Shown: one piece after another, positions 52,006-60,233 of the stretch | How positions within the stretch are numbered: position 1 is the first letter of the stretch | Layout of the letters: the number at the start of each line of letters is the position of its first letter | Assembly (NCBI RefSeq): GCF_000235425.2 | Contig: NZ_KI912266.1 | Location: forward strand, 3,353,671-3,417,670 | Source of the DNA: Pseudofrankia saprophytica | Lineage (GTDB): Bacteria; Actinomycetota; Actinomycetes; Frankiales; Frankiaceae | Direction: 5' to 3' | DNA length: 64,000 nt | Made by a program: the position numbers and the translations under genes | Notes under the pieces: model-generated | What the model was told of the DNA's origin: nothing | The model's database searches: none | The model's input: the letters and a program-made list of their open reading frames with translations, nothing else

Positions 52006-53118
52006 CTAGATGCCGACCCGCTGGGCCAACAGCTCCCGGTGGTAGGTCGGGTCGCCGAACAGCAACTGGGAGCTCTTCGCCCGTTTGAAGTACAGGTGGG
52101 CGGGGTGCTCCCAGGTGAAACCGATGCCGCCGTGGATCTGGATGTTCTCACCCGCGCAGCGGAAGTAGGCGTCGGAGCAGAAGGTCTTTGCGACGCAGGC
52201 GACGGCGGGAAGCTCCTCGTTCAGCTCGCCGGCGGCCCACAGGCCGTAGTAGGCCGCCGACCGGGCAGACTCGAGATCGACGAGCATGTCGGCGCACTTG
52301 TGCTTGATGGCCTGGAACGAGCCGATCGGGCGGCCGAACTGAACGCGGACCTTCGCGTAGTCGACGGCCATCTCCAGTACCCGGGCGGCGCCGCCGACCT
52401 GCTCCGCGGCCAGCCCCACGGCGGCGAGGTCGAGAACCCGTGACAGCACCGGCCAGCCGGCGCCCTCGGCGCCGAGCAGCCGCGCCGGCGTCTCGTCGAA
52501 ATCGAGCCGCGCCTGCCTGCGGGTCATGTCCATCGTGGGCAGCGCCTGGCGGCGCAGGCCCGGCGCGTCGCCGGCCACGGTGAACAGGCTGACGCCAGCA
52601 CCGGTCCGGGCGGCGACGACGATGAGGTCGGCGGTGTGGCCGTCCAGGACGTAGGTCTTGGACCCGGACAGCGACCAGCCGCCGTCGCGGGGACGTGCGG
52701 ACGTCGTGACGCCGCCCTCGTCCCAGCGGCCCGAGTCCTCGGTGAGCGCCAGGGTGCCACGCAGGGAGCCCGAGGCCAGGCCTGGCAGGTAGTCCTTCTT
52801 CGCGGCGTCGTCGTCGGCGAGCAGCACCGCCGAGGTCGCCAGCACCACGCTGGACAGGTAAGGCGCGCACAGCAGTGCCCGGCCGGCCTCCTCCAGCACG
52901 ATGCCGATCTCGACGAAGCCGTAGCCCGCGCCGCCGAACTCCTCCGGCACGGCGAGGCCGAGCAGGCCGAGCTCGCCGAGCTGCGCCCAGACGGCCGGGT
53001 CGAATCCGGTCTCGGTCTCCATCAGGCGGCGGACCTCGGTCTCCGGCGAGGCGTCGCCCAGCAGGTCACGGACCATCTGGCGCAGCTGGTCATGCTCCTC
53101 GCTGAACGCGAAGTTCAC
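52006..53118 (-). CDS. Acyl-CoA dehydrogenase family protein (subunit lacking an obvious catalytic Glu)
   Basis: The GTG at 53118 has a GGAGGAGA ribosome site; 370 residues. The ACAD fold is seen in FAFSEEHDQLRQMVRDLLGD, GLLGLAVPEEFGGAGYGFVE, LALTEDSG, YAKVRVQFGRPIGSFQAIKH and the C-terminal IQIHGGIGFTWEHPAHLYFK. The C-terminus ends LLFGDPTYHRELLAQRVGI without the usual catalytic-glutamate segment, as in the partner subunits of actinobacterial heteromeric dehydrogenases. It is divergent from the SDR/ACAD pair across a shared operator, so it may assemble with the plus-strand ACAD. Confidence 0.9.
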   Translation of the reverse strand: MNFAFSEEHDQLRQMVRDLLGDASPETEVRRLMETETGFDPAVWAQLGELGLLGLAVPEEFGGAGYGFVEIGIVLEEAGRALLCAPYLSSVVLATSAVLLADDDAAKKDYLPGLASGSLRGTLALTEDSGRWDEGGVTTSARPRDGGWSLSGSKTYVLDGHTADLIVVAARTGAGVSLFTVAGDAPGLRRQALPTMDMTRRQARLDFDETPARLLGAEGAGWPVLSRVLDLAAVGLAAEQVGGAARVLEMAVDYAKVRVQFGRPIGSFQAIKHKCADMLVDLESARSAAYYGLWAAGELNEELPAVACVAKTFCSDAYFRCAGENIQIHGGIGFTWEHPAHLYFKRAKSSQLLFGDPTYHRELLAQRVGI

Positions 53119-53196
53119 GGGTTCTCCTCCGCCGTCAGTCGGCCACGGGCGTGCTGGCCTCAGCCCAGGCACCTCATTATGCTTAGTCTAGATAGA

Positions 53197-53208
53197 TAAG
53201 TTAACTGA
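53197..53208. promoter_or_regulatory. 12-bp operator-like palindrome between divergent ACAD and SDR genes
   Basis: TAAGTTAACTGA has one mismatched pair and a perfect AGTTAACT core. The opposite strand (CAATCAGTTAACTTA) closely matches the site at 48596-48607. It lies 79 bp upstream of the ACAD start and 28 bp upstream of the SDR start. Confidence 0.55.
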
Positions 53209-53235
53209 TTGACTCGTGATCTGGGAGGGTTGCCC

Positions 53236-54138
53236 GTGGGCATGCTCGACGGCAGGGTGGCGATCGTGACCGGCGGCGGGCGCGGCCTCGGCCGGGCGCA
53301 CTGCCTGGCACTGGCGGCGGCCGGCGCGACGGTCGTGGTCAACGACCTCGGGGCCGGCCTGCACGGCGAGGAGACACCTGAGTCCCCGGCCCAGGAGGTC
53401 GCCGCCGAGATCTCCGCGGGCGGCGGGCGAGCTGTCGCCGATCACGGCTCGGTCGTCGACTGGGCCGCGACCGAGGCGCTGGTCGAGCGCACCGTCAAGG
53501 AGTTCGGCCGCCTCGACGTCGTCGTCAACAACGCCGGCATCATCCGCGACCGGATGCTGTTCGCGACGACCGAGGCCGACTTCGACGCTGTCATCGCGGT
53601 CCACCTCAAGGGCTCGTTCGCGCTCACCCGGCACGCCTGCGCCTACTGGCGGGCCACCGCCAAGCGGGGCGAGCCGGTCAGCGGCCGGATCATCAACACC
53701 ACCTCCGGCACCGGCCTGTTCGGCACGGTCGGCCAGGCCAACTACGGCGCGGCCAAGGCCGGCATCGTCAGCCTCACCACCATCGCCGCGATGGAGATGC
53801 GCCGCTACGGCGTCACGGCCAACGCGATCTCCCCGCTGGCCGCGACCCGGATGACCGCCGGCATCGCGCTCGGCGCCGAGGCGGCGGACGGCGGCTTCGA
53901 CCCGCGCGCCCCGGAGAACGCCTCCGGCGTCGTCGTCTACCTCGCCTCGGAGGCCGCGGCCTGGGTCACCGGCCAGGTGTTCCGCGTCGACGGCAACCGG
54001 GTGCAGCGCCTGCGCGGCTGGGCCGTCGCCGGCGAGTACGTCGGCACCGCGGGCGGCGCGGTGAGCGCGCAGGAGCTGGTCGACGGGCTGCCGCCCGTTC
54101 TCGGCGTCGCCCCGACGGGGCGGGTCGCGCTCGCGTGA
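53236..54138 (+). CDS. Short-chain dehydrogenase, (3R)-hydroxyacyl-CoA dehydrogenase-like
   Basis: The GTG at 53236 follows GGGAGGG; ATG 53242 is the alternative, and about 300 residues result. The cofactor motif is TGGGRGLGRAHCLALA. NNAGIIRDRMLF and YGAAK form the catalytic region. The motif VVVNDLGAGLHGE and the length resemble the SDR domain of peroxisomal multifunctional enzyme type 2-like proteins, which oxidise 3-hydroxyacyl-CoA. It shares its promoter region with the divergent ACAD and is followed 49 bp later by a second ACAD gene. Confidence 0.9.
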   Translation: MGMLDGRVAIVTGGGRGLGRAHCLALAAAGATVVVNDLGAGLHGEETPESPAQEVAAEISAGGGRAVADHGSVVDWAATEALVERTVKEFGRLDVVVNNAGIIRDRMLFATTEADFDAVIAVHLKGSFALTRHACAYWRATAKRGEPVSGRIINTTSGTGLFGTVGQANYGAAKAGIVSLTTIAAMEMRRYGVTANAISPLAATRMTAGIALGAEAADGGFDPRAPENASGVVVYLASEAAAWVTGQVFRVDGNRVQRLRGWAVAGEYVGTAGGAVSAQELVDGLPPVLGVAPTGRVALA

Positions 54139-54187
54139 CGCGCGCGGCCCACCCGCGCGGCGCCGGCGGCCACGGACAGGAGACCTC

Positions 54188-55363
54188 ATGGACATGAACG
54201 ACGGCCCGGCGGACGCGGAGTTCCGGGCCGAGGTGCGCGCCTGGCTCGCCGACCACCTGGTCGGCGAGTTCGCCGACCATCGCGGCGTCGGCGGCCCGAC
54301 CGACGACGAGCACTGGGACCTGCGGCTGGCCTGGGAGCGCCAGCTGGCCGACGCCCGGCTGCTCAACATCAGCTGGCCCGAGGAGTACGGCGGCCGCGGC
54401 GGCACCGTCGAGCAGGAGATCATCTTCCTGCAGGAGCACGCGGCCGCGGCCGCGCCGTACTGGGTCGGCGTCCAGGGCCGGGACCTGTTCGGCCCGACGC
54501 TGCTGCGCCACGGCACCCCCGCCCAGAAGGCCCGCTTCCTGCCCGCGATCACCCGGGCCGAACAGTTCTGGGGCCAGGGCTTCTCCGAGCCCGGCGCCGG
54601 CTCCGACCTCGCCGGGCTGCGCACCCGCGCCGTCCGCGACGGCGACGAGTGGGTGATCGACGGGCAGAAGATCTGGACGACCTTCGGCGACACCGCCGAC
54701 TGGCTCTACGTGCTGTGCCGGACCAACCCGGACGCCCCGAAGCACCGCGGTATCTCGATGCTGCTGGTCCCCGCCGACCAGCCCGGCGTCGACATCCGGC
54801 CGATCCGCAACATCGTCGGCAGCCGGGAGTTCTGCGAGGTGTTCCTCACCGGCGCGCGGACCGCCGCCGACCTGGTGGTCGGCGAGGTCGACGGCGGCTG
54901 GAAGGTCGCGATGGGCACCGTCGGCGCGGAACGGTTGCTCACCACGCTGCCATACCAGTACATGTTCGCCCGCGAGCTGCGCTCGCTCGTCGACGTGCTG
55001 CGCGACCGTGGCCGCACCGCCGACCCGCTCGTCCGCCAGCGGCTCGCGGACGCCTGGATCGGCCTCGAGGTGGTCCGCTACACCAACCTGCGGATGATCG
55101 GCACGCTCACTCGGACGGGCGACCTCGGCTCCGAGTCGTCTGTCTCCAAGCTGCAGTGGGCCACCTGGCATCAGCGGCTCGGCGAGCTCTCGATGCGGCT
55201 GCTCGGCCCGTCGGCGGAGATCGTCGGCGACGGCTACGCCCTCGACGGCTTCCAGCGAGGCTTCCTCAACAGCCGTGCCGAGACCATCTACGGCGGTGCC
55301 AACGAGATCCAGCGCACCATCCTCGCCGAACGCGTCCTCGCCCTCCCCAAGGAAGCCACCTGA
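54188..55363 (+). CDS. Acyl-CoA dehydrogenase
   Basis: The ATG at 54188 has a CAGGAGA ribosome site; 391 residues, full length. Features are SWPEEYGGRGG, the FAD-contacting FSEPGAGSDLAGLRTRA, WVIDGQKIWTTFGDTADWLY and a C-terminal FLNSRAETIYGGANEIQR. It should introduce a double bond into an acyl-CoA, passing electrons to ETF. It is downstream of the SDR gene in one operon and ends with a perfect hairpin. The last ~320 bp of this gene recur almost unchanged at 56991-57311. Confidence 0.95.
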   Translation: MDMNDGPADAEFRAEVRAWLADHLVGEFADHRGVGGPTDDEHWDLRLAWERQLADARLLNISWPEEYGGRGGTVEQEIIFLQEHAAAAAPYWVGVQGRDLFGPTLLRHGTPAQKARFLPAITRAEQFWGQGFSEPGAGSDLAGLRTRAVRDGDEWVIDGQKIWTTFGDTADWLYVLCRTNPDAPKHRGISMLLVPADQPGVDIRPIRNIVGSREFCEVFLTGARTAADLVVGEVDGGWKVAMGTVGAERLLTTLPYQYMFARELRSLVDVLRDRGRTADPLVRQRLADAWIGLEVVRYTNLRMIGTLTRTGDLGSESSVSKLQWATWHQRLGELSMRLLGPSAEIVGDGYALDGFQRGFLNSRAETIYGGANEIQRTILAERVLALPKEAT

Positions 55364-55365
55364 GC
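55045..55365 (+). repeat. Direct repeat, left copy (3' end of intact ACAD gene)
   Basis: The right copy is at 56991-57311. Over 319 bp of coding sequence I count six differences (98% identity): at 55053, 55141, 55197, 55199, 55355 and 55358. The copies are 1,946 bp apart and enclose the toxin-antitoxin pair. Confidence 0.95.
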
Positions 55366-55385
55366 TCTGACCCGGCGGGGTCAGA
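55366..55385 (+). terminator. Perfect hairpin after the acyl-CoA dehydrogenase gene
   Basis: TCTGACCC-GGCG-GGGTCAGA, an 8-bp perfect stem with a tetraloop, begins 2 nt after the stop codon. It is absent after the duplicated gene end. Confidence 0.65.
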
Positions 55386-55825
55386 AGGACCAGTGCCAGG
55401 TGAGTAACGCGCCGAGCGCGCCGGCGGCCGCAACTTGGGCCAGTGGCTCCTCGACGGGAGGGAACGGTCATCGGCGATTCTGTCTGCTCCGCTAACCCGG
55501 CGGCACGGGCGCGGCTTTGTCGGGCTCAGGGCCAGCAGCGGTGGACGCGTAGGAGGGCGGACACGGCGGCGGTGACGGTCTCATCCTGAAGGCCGGCGTT
55601 GAGGGCGATCTGGACTACCTGGGTGACGGCCGGATCCGGTTTCCTTTCTTGCCGGGTGTTTGGTGAGGTTTCGGGACGGTCGTCGTGCTGGCGGGTGTGA
55701 GACGTTCGAGGACCCTGCCATGGAGTACCTGTCGACGGCTTCCACATGGATCTTCCCGGCAGCCGCCGCGGGCCTGCCTCCGGACGGACACCTTCTCGCC
55801 GCCGCAGTGCCGACCGGGTGATTGG
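55386..55825. other. Stretch downstream of the toxin gene with a possible small minus-strand fragment
   Basis: A minus-strand frame (55526-55747) ends PAVTQVVQIALNAGLQDETV, TAAVSALLRVHRCW, which looks protein-like. No family is recognised and the N-terminal half looks non-coding. It may be a decayed third gene of the toxin module. Confidence 0.35.
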
Positions 55826-56380
55826 CTATACCGTTCGGAGCGCGGCGACTGATTCCACGAGGCCGTCGCGTTCCAGCTGGTCGAGGACGTCGTCGATGGA
55901 CTCCGGTGGGTTGGTCCGAGAATCGGCGATCTGACGGACGGATGCGGCGACTGCGCGCCCCTTGACGCCGATCTGGTTCAGCACGAAGGTGTCGGGCGAC
56001 TGGGCGTCGATGTTCCACGGTTCCAGGTCGGTGGCGGGGAAGTGCTTCAGGTTGCGGGTGACGATGACCTGGGCGCCGGTCTTGACCGCCGCGGCGAGGA
56101 CATGCCGGTCGTCAGGATCCGGGAGTTTAAGCCCGTCGATCAGCGGCTCGTGGCCGGACACCAGAGCGTCTCGGACAGCTGCGTTCATGAGGTCACGGAG
56201 ACGGTCGAGGCGCGTGGGCGGAATGTCAGGCCGGTTGCGGCGGAGCGCGGTGACCATCTCGTCGAGGATCTGGCTGGTCCACTTGGCCTGGACCAGGCCC
56301 GACTGGGCGATTCTGATCAGCAGGTCGCGCAACGTGTTCGGGTAGAGCACATTGGCGTCGTAGACCACCGTGAAGGTCAT
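55826..56380 (-). CDS. PIN-domain ribonuclease toxin (VapC-like)
   Basis: The 184 residues form a PIN fold. The first acidic residue is in VYDANVLYPN (Asp8). Others are in EMVTALRRNRPD (Glu near 41), LKLPDPDDRHVLAAAV (Asp cluster near 107-111) and VIVTRNLKHFPATDLE (near 125-140). PIN toxins cut tRNA or mRNA. A C-terminal extension after residue 145 (SVRQIADSRTNPPESID) is longer than in small VapC proteins. It follows the HTH protein gene by 3 nt, so both are co-translated as a toxin-antitoxin pair. The pair is bracketed by duplicated ACAD sequence. Confidence 0.85.
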   Translation of the reverse strand: MTFTVVYDANVLYPNTLRDLLIRIAQSGLVQAKWTSQILDEMVTALRRNRPDIPPTRLDRLRDLMNAAVRDALVSGHEPLIDGLKLPDPDDRHVLAAAVKTGAQVIVTRNLKHFPATDLEPWNIDAQSPDTFVLNQIGVKGRAVAASVRQIADSRTNPPESIDDVLDQLERDGLVESVAALRTV

Positions 56381-56383
56381 CGG

Positions 56384-56842
56384 TCAGTACAACCCCAGTT
56401 CCTGGGTCAGCTGGGTCAGTTCATCGGCTGCGCGCCGCCGGGCCAGGTCGTCACGGCTCTTGTAGGCGCGCAGGTCCTGGAACCTGACTCGGCGGTGGGT
56501 GCCGACCAGTCGGAACGGGATCTCGCCGGATTCCAGGAGTTTGATCAGGTAGGGGCGGGAGACGTTGAGGAACTCGGCGGCCTGCTGTGTCGTCAGCTCG
56601 GCGGAGTCGGGGATCACATGGACGCCCTCGCCGTTGGCGAGAAAACTGAGGATCTTCGCGAGCAGGACGGCCGCTTCGCGTGGGACAACCAGCGCGTCGT
56701 CACCCGCGAGCTCACCGTTGATCGTGACCGGGCCCTCGCCGGGGTGAGTCGTCAGGTACTCGCCGATGCGTCGCGCCGCCCGCAGGGCAAGCTCTCTCTC
56801 GGCGCCCTGCTGCCTGGCCGCGCCGTCAACCTGGCCGGGCAT
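56384..56842 (-). CDS. Excisionase/MerR-type HTH antitoxin partner
   Basis: The ATG at 56842 has an excellent GGAGGTGA ribosome site 6 nt upstream; ATG 56860 has none. The 152 residues have an N-terminal alpha/beta region with VTINGELAGDDALVVPREAA. A helix-turn-helix of the excisionase type follows: ELTTQQAAEFLNVSRPYLIK, then LLESGEIPFRLVGTHRRVRF. It probably binds its own promoter and neutralises the PIN protein. It precedes the toxin gene, the normal antitoxin-toxin order. Confidence 0.83.
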   Translation of the reverse strand: MPGQVDGAARQQGAERELALRAARRIGEYLTTHPGEGPVTINGELAGDDALVVPREAAVLLAKILSFLANGEGVHVIPDSAELTTQQAAEFLNVSRPYLIKLLESGEIPFRLVGTHRRVRFQDLRAYKSRDDLARRRAADELTQLTQELGLY

Positions 56843-56990
56843 CGCCGTCACCTCCACCATCGCGCACGGTCTTCTAATCGAAGTATCCGCAACAATCGCA
56901 ACATCTGCAAGCCGGCTGACGCCACACGACCGGCACCTTGAAAGGGGGCGAGCACCTGACGGCCGTGGGCCGCAGCTCGTCCTCGGTCAG

Positions 56991-57309
56991 CGCGGACGTC
57001 TGGATCGGCCTCGAGGTGGTCCGCTACACCAACCTGCGGATGATCGGCACGCTCACTCGGACGGGCGACCTCGGCTCCGAGTCGTCCGTCTCCAAGCTGC
57101 AGTGGGCCACCTGGCATCAGCGGCTCGGCGAGCTCTCGATGCAGTTGCTCGGCCCGTCGGCGGAGATCGTCGGCGACGGCTACGCCCTCGACGGCTTCCA
57201 GCGAGGCTTCCTCAACAGCCGTGCCGAGACCATCTACGGCGGTGCCAACGAGATCCAGCGCACCATCCTCGCCGAACGCGTCCTCGCCCTCCCCAAGGAA
57301 CCCGCCTGA
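56991..57309 (+). pseudogene. Duplicated 3' fragment of the acyl-CoA dehydrogenase gene
   Basis: This carries codons for the last 103 or so residues of the 54188-55363 ACAD, from WIGLEVVRYTN to LPKEPA with a stop. Residue changes are Arg to Gln in SMQLLG and Ala-Thr to Pro-Ala at the end. The catalytic and FAD N-terminal domains are missing. A short open extension to 56938 (TTG) exists, but no function is likely. Confidence 0.9.
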
Positions 57310-57311
57310 GC
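56991..57311 (+). repeat. Direct repeat, right copy
   Basis: Partner of 55045-55365, 98% identical. It marks the right boundary of the segment carrying the toxin-antitoxin pair. Confidence 0.95.
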
Positions 57312-57323
57312 CCCGGCTGGGGC
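57310..57323 (+). terminator. Short hairpin after the duplicated fragment
   Basis: GCCCC-GGCT-GGGGC, a 5-bp stem, lies directly after the stop codon. It differs in sequence from the hairpin after the intact gene. Confidence 0.3.
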
Positions 57324-57423
57324 GAAGCCCATCAGGAGGCTGGCATCCGCGGCCGTGAGGCGATGAAGGGGCGGGCCTCCGCTCCTGGTGACGCCCCGGG
57401 TGTGGGGAGGTCCTCGGGGTTGC

Positions 57424-58131
57424 TCACGGCCCGGCCACCGAGCGGGGGGTGGCCGGGCCGGCATACTTGTTGATGACCCAGTGGGCGACGATGAGATTGG
57501 GCACCCAGCAAAGAAACGGCACCACCTGGTATGCGCGGTCGAACGCGAGATCGGACTCGGTGCCAGCGATGCCGCTCTGCGCCGCGATCAGCACGCCCAG
57601 CCACAGGCGGAGGGTCACCGCGGCGTAGGTCATGGCGAACGTCCGGATCGCCCAGCGCCGGTGCGCGCGGATGTCCCGCCGGACGCCCGCCCGTGCCGCC
57701 GCCACGGCGAACACCACCCACAGCACGGCCAGGAGGCCGAAGCCGGCCGTGCCGACGCCGCCCGCGAGGCTGACCGGCGCCAGCACCGCGCCCGCGGTGC
57801 CCGCGACGCAGATGGCCGCGATCGTGATCCGTCCGACGACCCGGTGTAGCCCGGCCGCGCGGGCGCGCACCCTGGCCGAGAGCTGGATGGGTGACAGGAG
57901 CAGGGCCGTCCCGCCGAACACGACGTGCAGGTAGAACGCGGTCCGCAGCGGCAGCGAACGGTCGACGTAGTTGGCGGCCAGCCGGCTCTGGTCATCGGCC
58001 AGACTGCTCAGCGACGAGGTCAGGTACGGCAGCGGGGCGAACATCGCGATGGCCACCGCGCTGAGCGCGAACCACCAGAATGCCGCAGTGCGGGTGCGGC
58101 TCGGCGCGGCGGGCCGGTCGATCGTTGACAT
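57424..58131 (-). CDS. DUF2306 membrane protein
   Basis: The ATG at 58131 gives 235 residues with about six to seven transmembrane helices. The DUF2306 signature appears as FYLHVVFGGTALLLSPIQLS with HRVVGRI, then RAHRRWAIRTFAMTYAAVTLR. Conserved histidines in the helices (HVVFGG, LHRVVGR, AHRRW) resemble heme- or metal-binding positions, but no function is established. It is divergent from the histidine kinase gene, across 155 bp, and may be a target of that system. Confidence 0.85.
   Translation of the reverse strand: MSTIDRPAAPSRTRTAAFWWFALSAVAIAMFAPLPYLTSSLSSLADDQSRLAANYVDRSLPLRTAFYLHVVFGGTALLLSPIQLSARVRARAAGLHRVVGRITIAAICVAGTAGAVLAPVSLAGGVGTAGFGLLAVLWVVFAVAAARAGVRRDIRAHRRWAIRTFAMTYAAVTLRLWLGVLIAAQSGIAGTESDLAFDRAYQVVPFLCWVPNLIVAHWVINKYAGPATPRSVAGP
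57428..57459. terminator. 12-bp perfect hairpin at the end of the DUF2306 gene
   Basis: GGCCCGGCCACC pairs perfectly with GGTGGCCGGGCC around an 8-nt loop. It overlaps the last codons of the gene, and could stop transcription of the minus-strand gene or of plus-strand read-through. Confidence 0.5.
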
Positions 58132-58286
58132 GGCGCCAACACTGGATCTCCCGCCCGATCCGGATCGACCCCCAGGCGGGTGGATTCCGGCTGCCCGCCC
58201 GGGGATGCCGCATCACCCGCACGGGTGACCCGAGGCTGCCCTGACCGGGGGTCGCGCGGGCGGACCGACGACCGTCACCATGACCT

Positions 58287-59528
58287 ATGTCATCCACAGC
58301 CGTGGCCGGCCCGGCCGCCCGCCGCTCGACCCGAAAGGTGCGCGGGGACCGCCATGTTCGGGCGGCGTTCGTCACCTTGACGAGCCGCCCCGCGCGCTCC
58401 GACGTCTGGTTGGCCGTGGGCTTGGCGGCCGTGACCGTCACCGCGACGGTGCTCTCGCCGGGTGACCCGCCACACCGCCCCGCCGGCCTGCTCGGCGCGG
58501 CTCTCGTCGCTTGCGCGGCGTGGTCATTGGTATGGCGGCACTCAGCACCCCTCGCCGCGAGCGCGGTGACGTCGGTGGCCGTGGTGGTCAACTCCGCGGC
58601 CGGCTTCGCCACGGGCGCCGTGCAGTGGCCGGCCTGGCTGGCGCTGTTCGGCGTCTTCGCCGCCGGCGGGCTCGTGCCGCGTCTCGCGGGATCGGCACTG
58701 GCCGCGGCCGCGGTGGGCGGCTATGCGCTGTTCGACCGTGACGTACCGACGGCTGGAACGTTCAGCGGCATCGCGATGTGCTTCCTGATCTCAGTGATCG
58801 CTGGCGATGCCGCTCGGGCTCGCCGTGCCTACGCAACAGAACAGCGGGCCCGGCTGCTGGGTGAAGCGAGGGAACGGGAGCTGGCCGTGGAACAGGCGCA
58901 GTTCGACGAGCGTGCCCGCCTCGCGGGCGAGTTGCACGACGCGCTCGGGCACGCGGTCAACGTCGTGGTGCTGCAGGCGGGTGTCGCCCGCCGGGTCTTC
59001 GCCGACAATCCCGGTTTTGCGCGCCAGGCCCTCGCCGACATCGAGAACGTCGGCCGCGAGGCGCTGGGTGAACTGGATATGCTGCTGCGGCTGCTGCACC
59101 CGCGGGACGAAAAGCGGATGAGCGCGCACGGCGACGGTGGGGGCCTGGGCGTCGAGCTGGCCGGCCTCGTCGACCGGATCCGGGCGCTCGGCAGAGTGGT
59201 GGAGCTGGAGCTGGAGCCGATCGACCCCGCCCTGTCCGCCGATGTCGCCCGCACCGTCTACCGCGTGGTGCGGGAGGCGTTGACAAATGCCGTGCGCCAC
59301 AGCAGCACCGGGCGCATCGAGGTACGAATGCGGGCCGACCCCGGCCGCGTCACGGTCGAAGTGTTCAATGAAGGTGACGGGTTCGCCGGCCCGGTGCTGG
59401 GCCGGGGTCTAGCCGGAATGCGGGAACGGGTACGGATCGAGGGCGGGTCCTTCGAGGCCGGCCCGGTCGAGGGCGGGTTCCGGGTCTTCGTCACGCTTCC
59501 GCTCCGCGCCGACGATGCCATCTCATGA
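58287..59528 (+). CDS. NarL-type sensor histidine kinase (HisKA_3)
   Basis: The 413 residues have four to five N-terminal transmembrane helices (about 40-185). A coiled linker leads to the HisKA_3 box ARLAGELHDALGHAVNVVVL (phosphorylated His217) and a C-terminal ATPase domain with REALTNAVRHS and GRGLAGMRERV. The protein resembles DesK/LiaS-type membrane-stress sensors. Its stop overlaps the start of the response regulator gene (ATGA). The ABC exporter genes that follow are the likely target. Confidence 0.93.
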   Translation: MSSTAVAGPAARRSTRKVRGDRHVRAAFVTLTSRPARSDVWLAVGLAAVTVTATVLSPGDPPHRPAGLLGAALVACAAWSLVWRHSAPLAASAVTSVAVVVNSAAGFATGAVQWPAWLALFGVFAAGGLVPRLAGSALAAAAVGGYALFDRDVPTAGTFSGIAMCFLISVIAGDAARARRAYATEQRARLLGEARERELAVEQAQFDERARLAGELHDALGHAVNVVVLQAGVARRVFADNPGFARQALADIENVGREALGELDMLLRLLHPRDEKRMSAHGDGGGLGVELAGLVDRIRALGRVVELELEPIDPALSADVARTVYRVVREALTNAVRHSSTGRIEVRMRADPGRVTVEVFNEGDGFAGPVLGRGLAGMRERVRIEGGSFEAGPVEGGFRVFVTLPLRADDAIS

Positions 59529-60190
59529 TCAATGTGCTACTGGCCGACGACGACGTTCTTGTGCGTAGTGGACTTCGCGCGCTTCTCGACGCGGAGCCCG
59601 GGATCAGGGTGGTGGGCGAAGCGGCGACCGGTGAGGACGCGGTGCGTCTGGCCCGCCGCGAGTGCCCCGACGTCGTCCTGATGGACGTGCGGATGCCGCG
59701 GCGGGACGGGGTCTGGGCAACCCGCCAGATCGCCAGCTGGCCCCTTCCTCGGCCGAGAATCCTCGTTCTGACCACGTTCGACCTCGACGAGATCGTCGAG
59801 GATGCGTTGACGGCCGGCGCGGACGGCTTCCTCCTCAAGCGGGCCACCCCGGACCAGTTGGTGGACGGGGTGCGGACGGTAGCCGCGGGCGACGCTCTGG
59901 TCGCGCCAGCGGTCACCCGCCGCCTGCTGGAGAAGTTCGCTCGCCGCCGCCCACCGGACCGGGAGCGACTGATACAGGCCGACCAGCTCACCGAACGCGA
60001 GAAGCAGGTGCTGCTCACACTGGCCGACGGACTGTCGAACCAGGAGATCGCCGAACGGCTGAACCTCTCCGTGGAGACGGTACGGACCCATCTCAAGCGG
60101 ATTCTCGGCAAGCTCGGGGTCAGGGACCGCACCCAGGCGGTGGTATGGGCATACCGGACCGGCTTTGTCGACGCGGTATCTCACGACTAA
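59525..60190 (+). CDS. NarL/LuxR-type response regulator
   Basis: The 221 residues consist of a receiver (LLADDDVLVRSG, phosphoacceptor Asp54 in LMDVRMPRRDG, Lys in FLLKRATP). A LuxR helix-turn-helix follows (LTEREKQVLLTLADGLSN, LSVETVRTHLKRILGKLGVRDR). It is co-translated with the kinase and lies 237 bp upstream of the ABC transporter genes it may control. Confidence 0.95.
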   Translation: MINVLLADDDVLVRSGLRALLDAEPGIRVVGEAATGEDAVRLARRECPDVVLMDVRMPRRDGVWATRQIASWPLPRPRILVLTTFDLDEIVEDALTAGADGFLLKRATPDQLVDGVRTVAAGDALVAPAVTRRLLEKFARRRPPDRERLIQADQLTEREKQVLLTLADGLSNQEIAERLNLSVETVRTHLKRILGKLGVRDRTQAVVWAYRTGFVDAVSHD

Positions 60191-60233
60191 TTCGCGCCCG
60201 AGTAGATCGCGACGGGCGGGACATCGATGTCGA

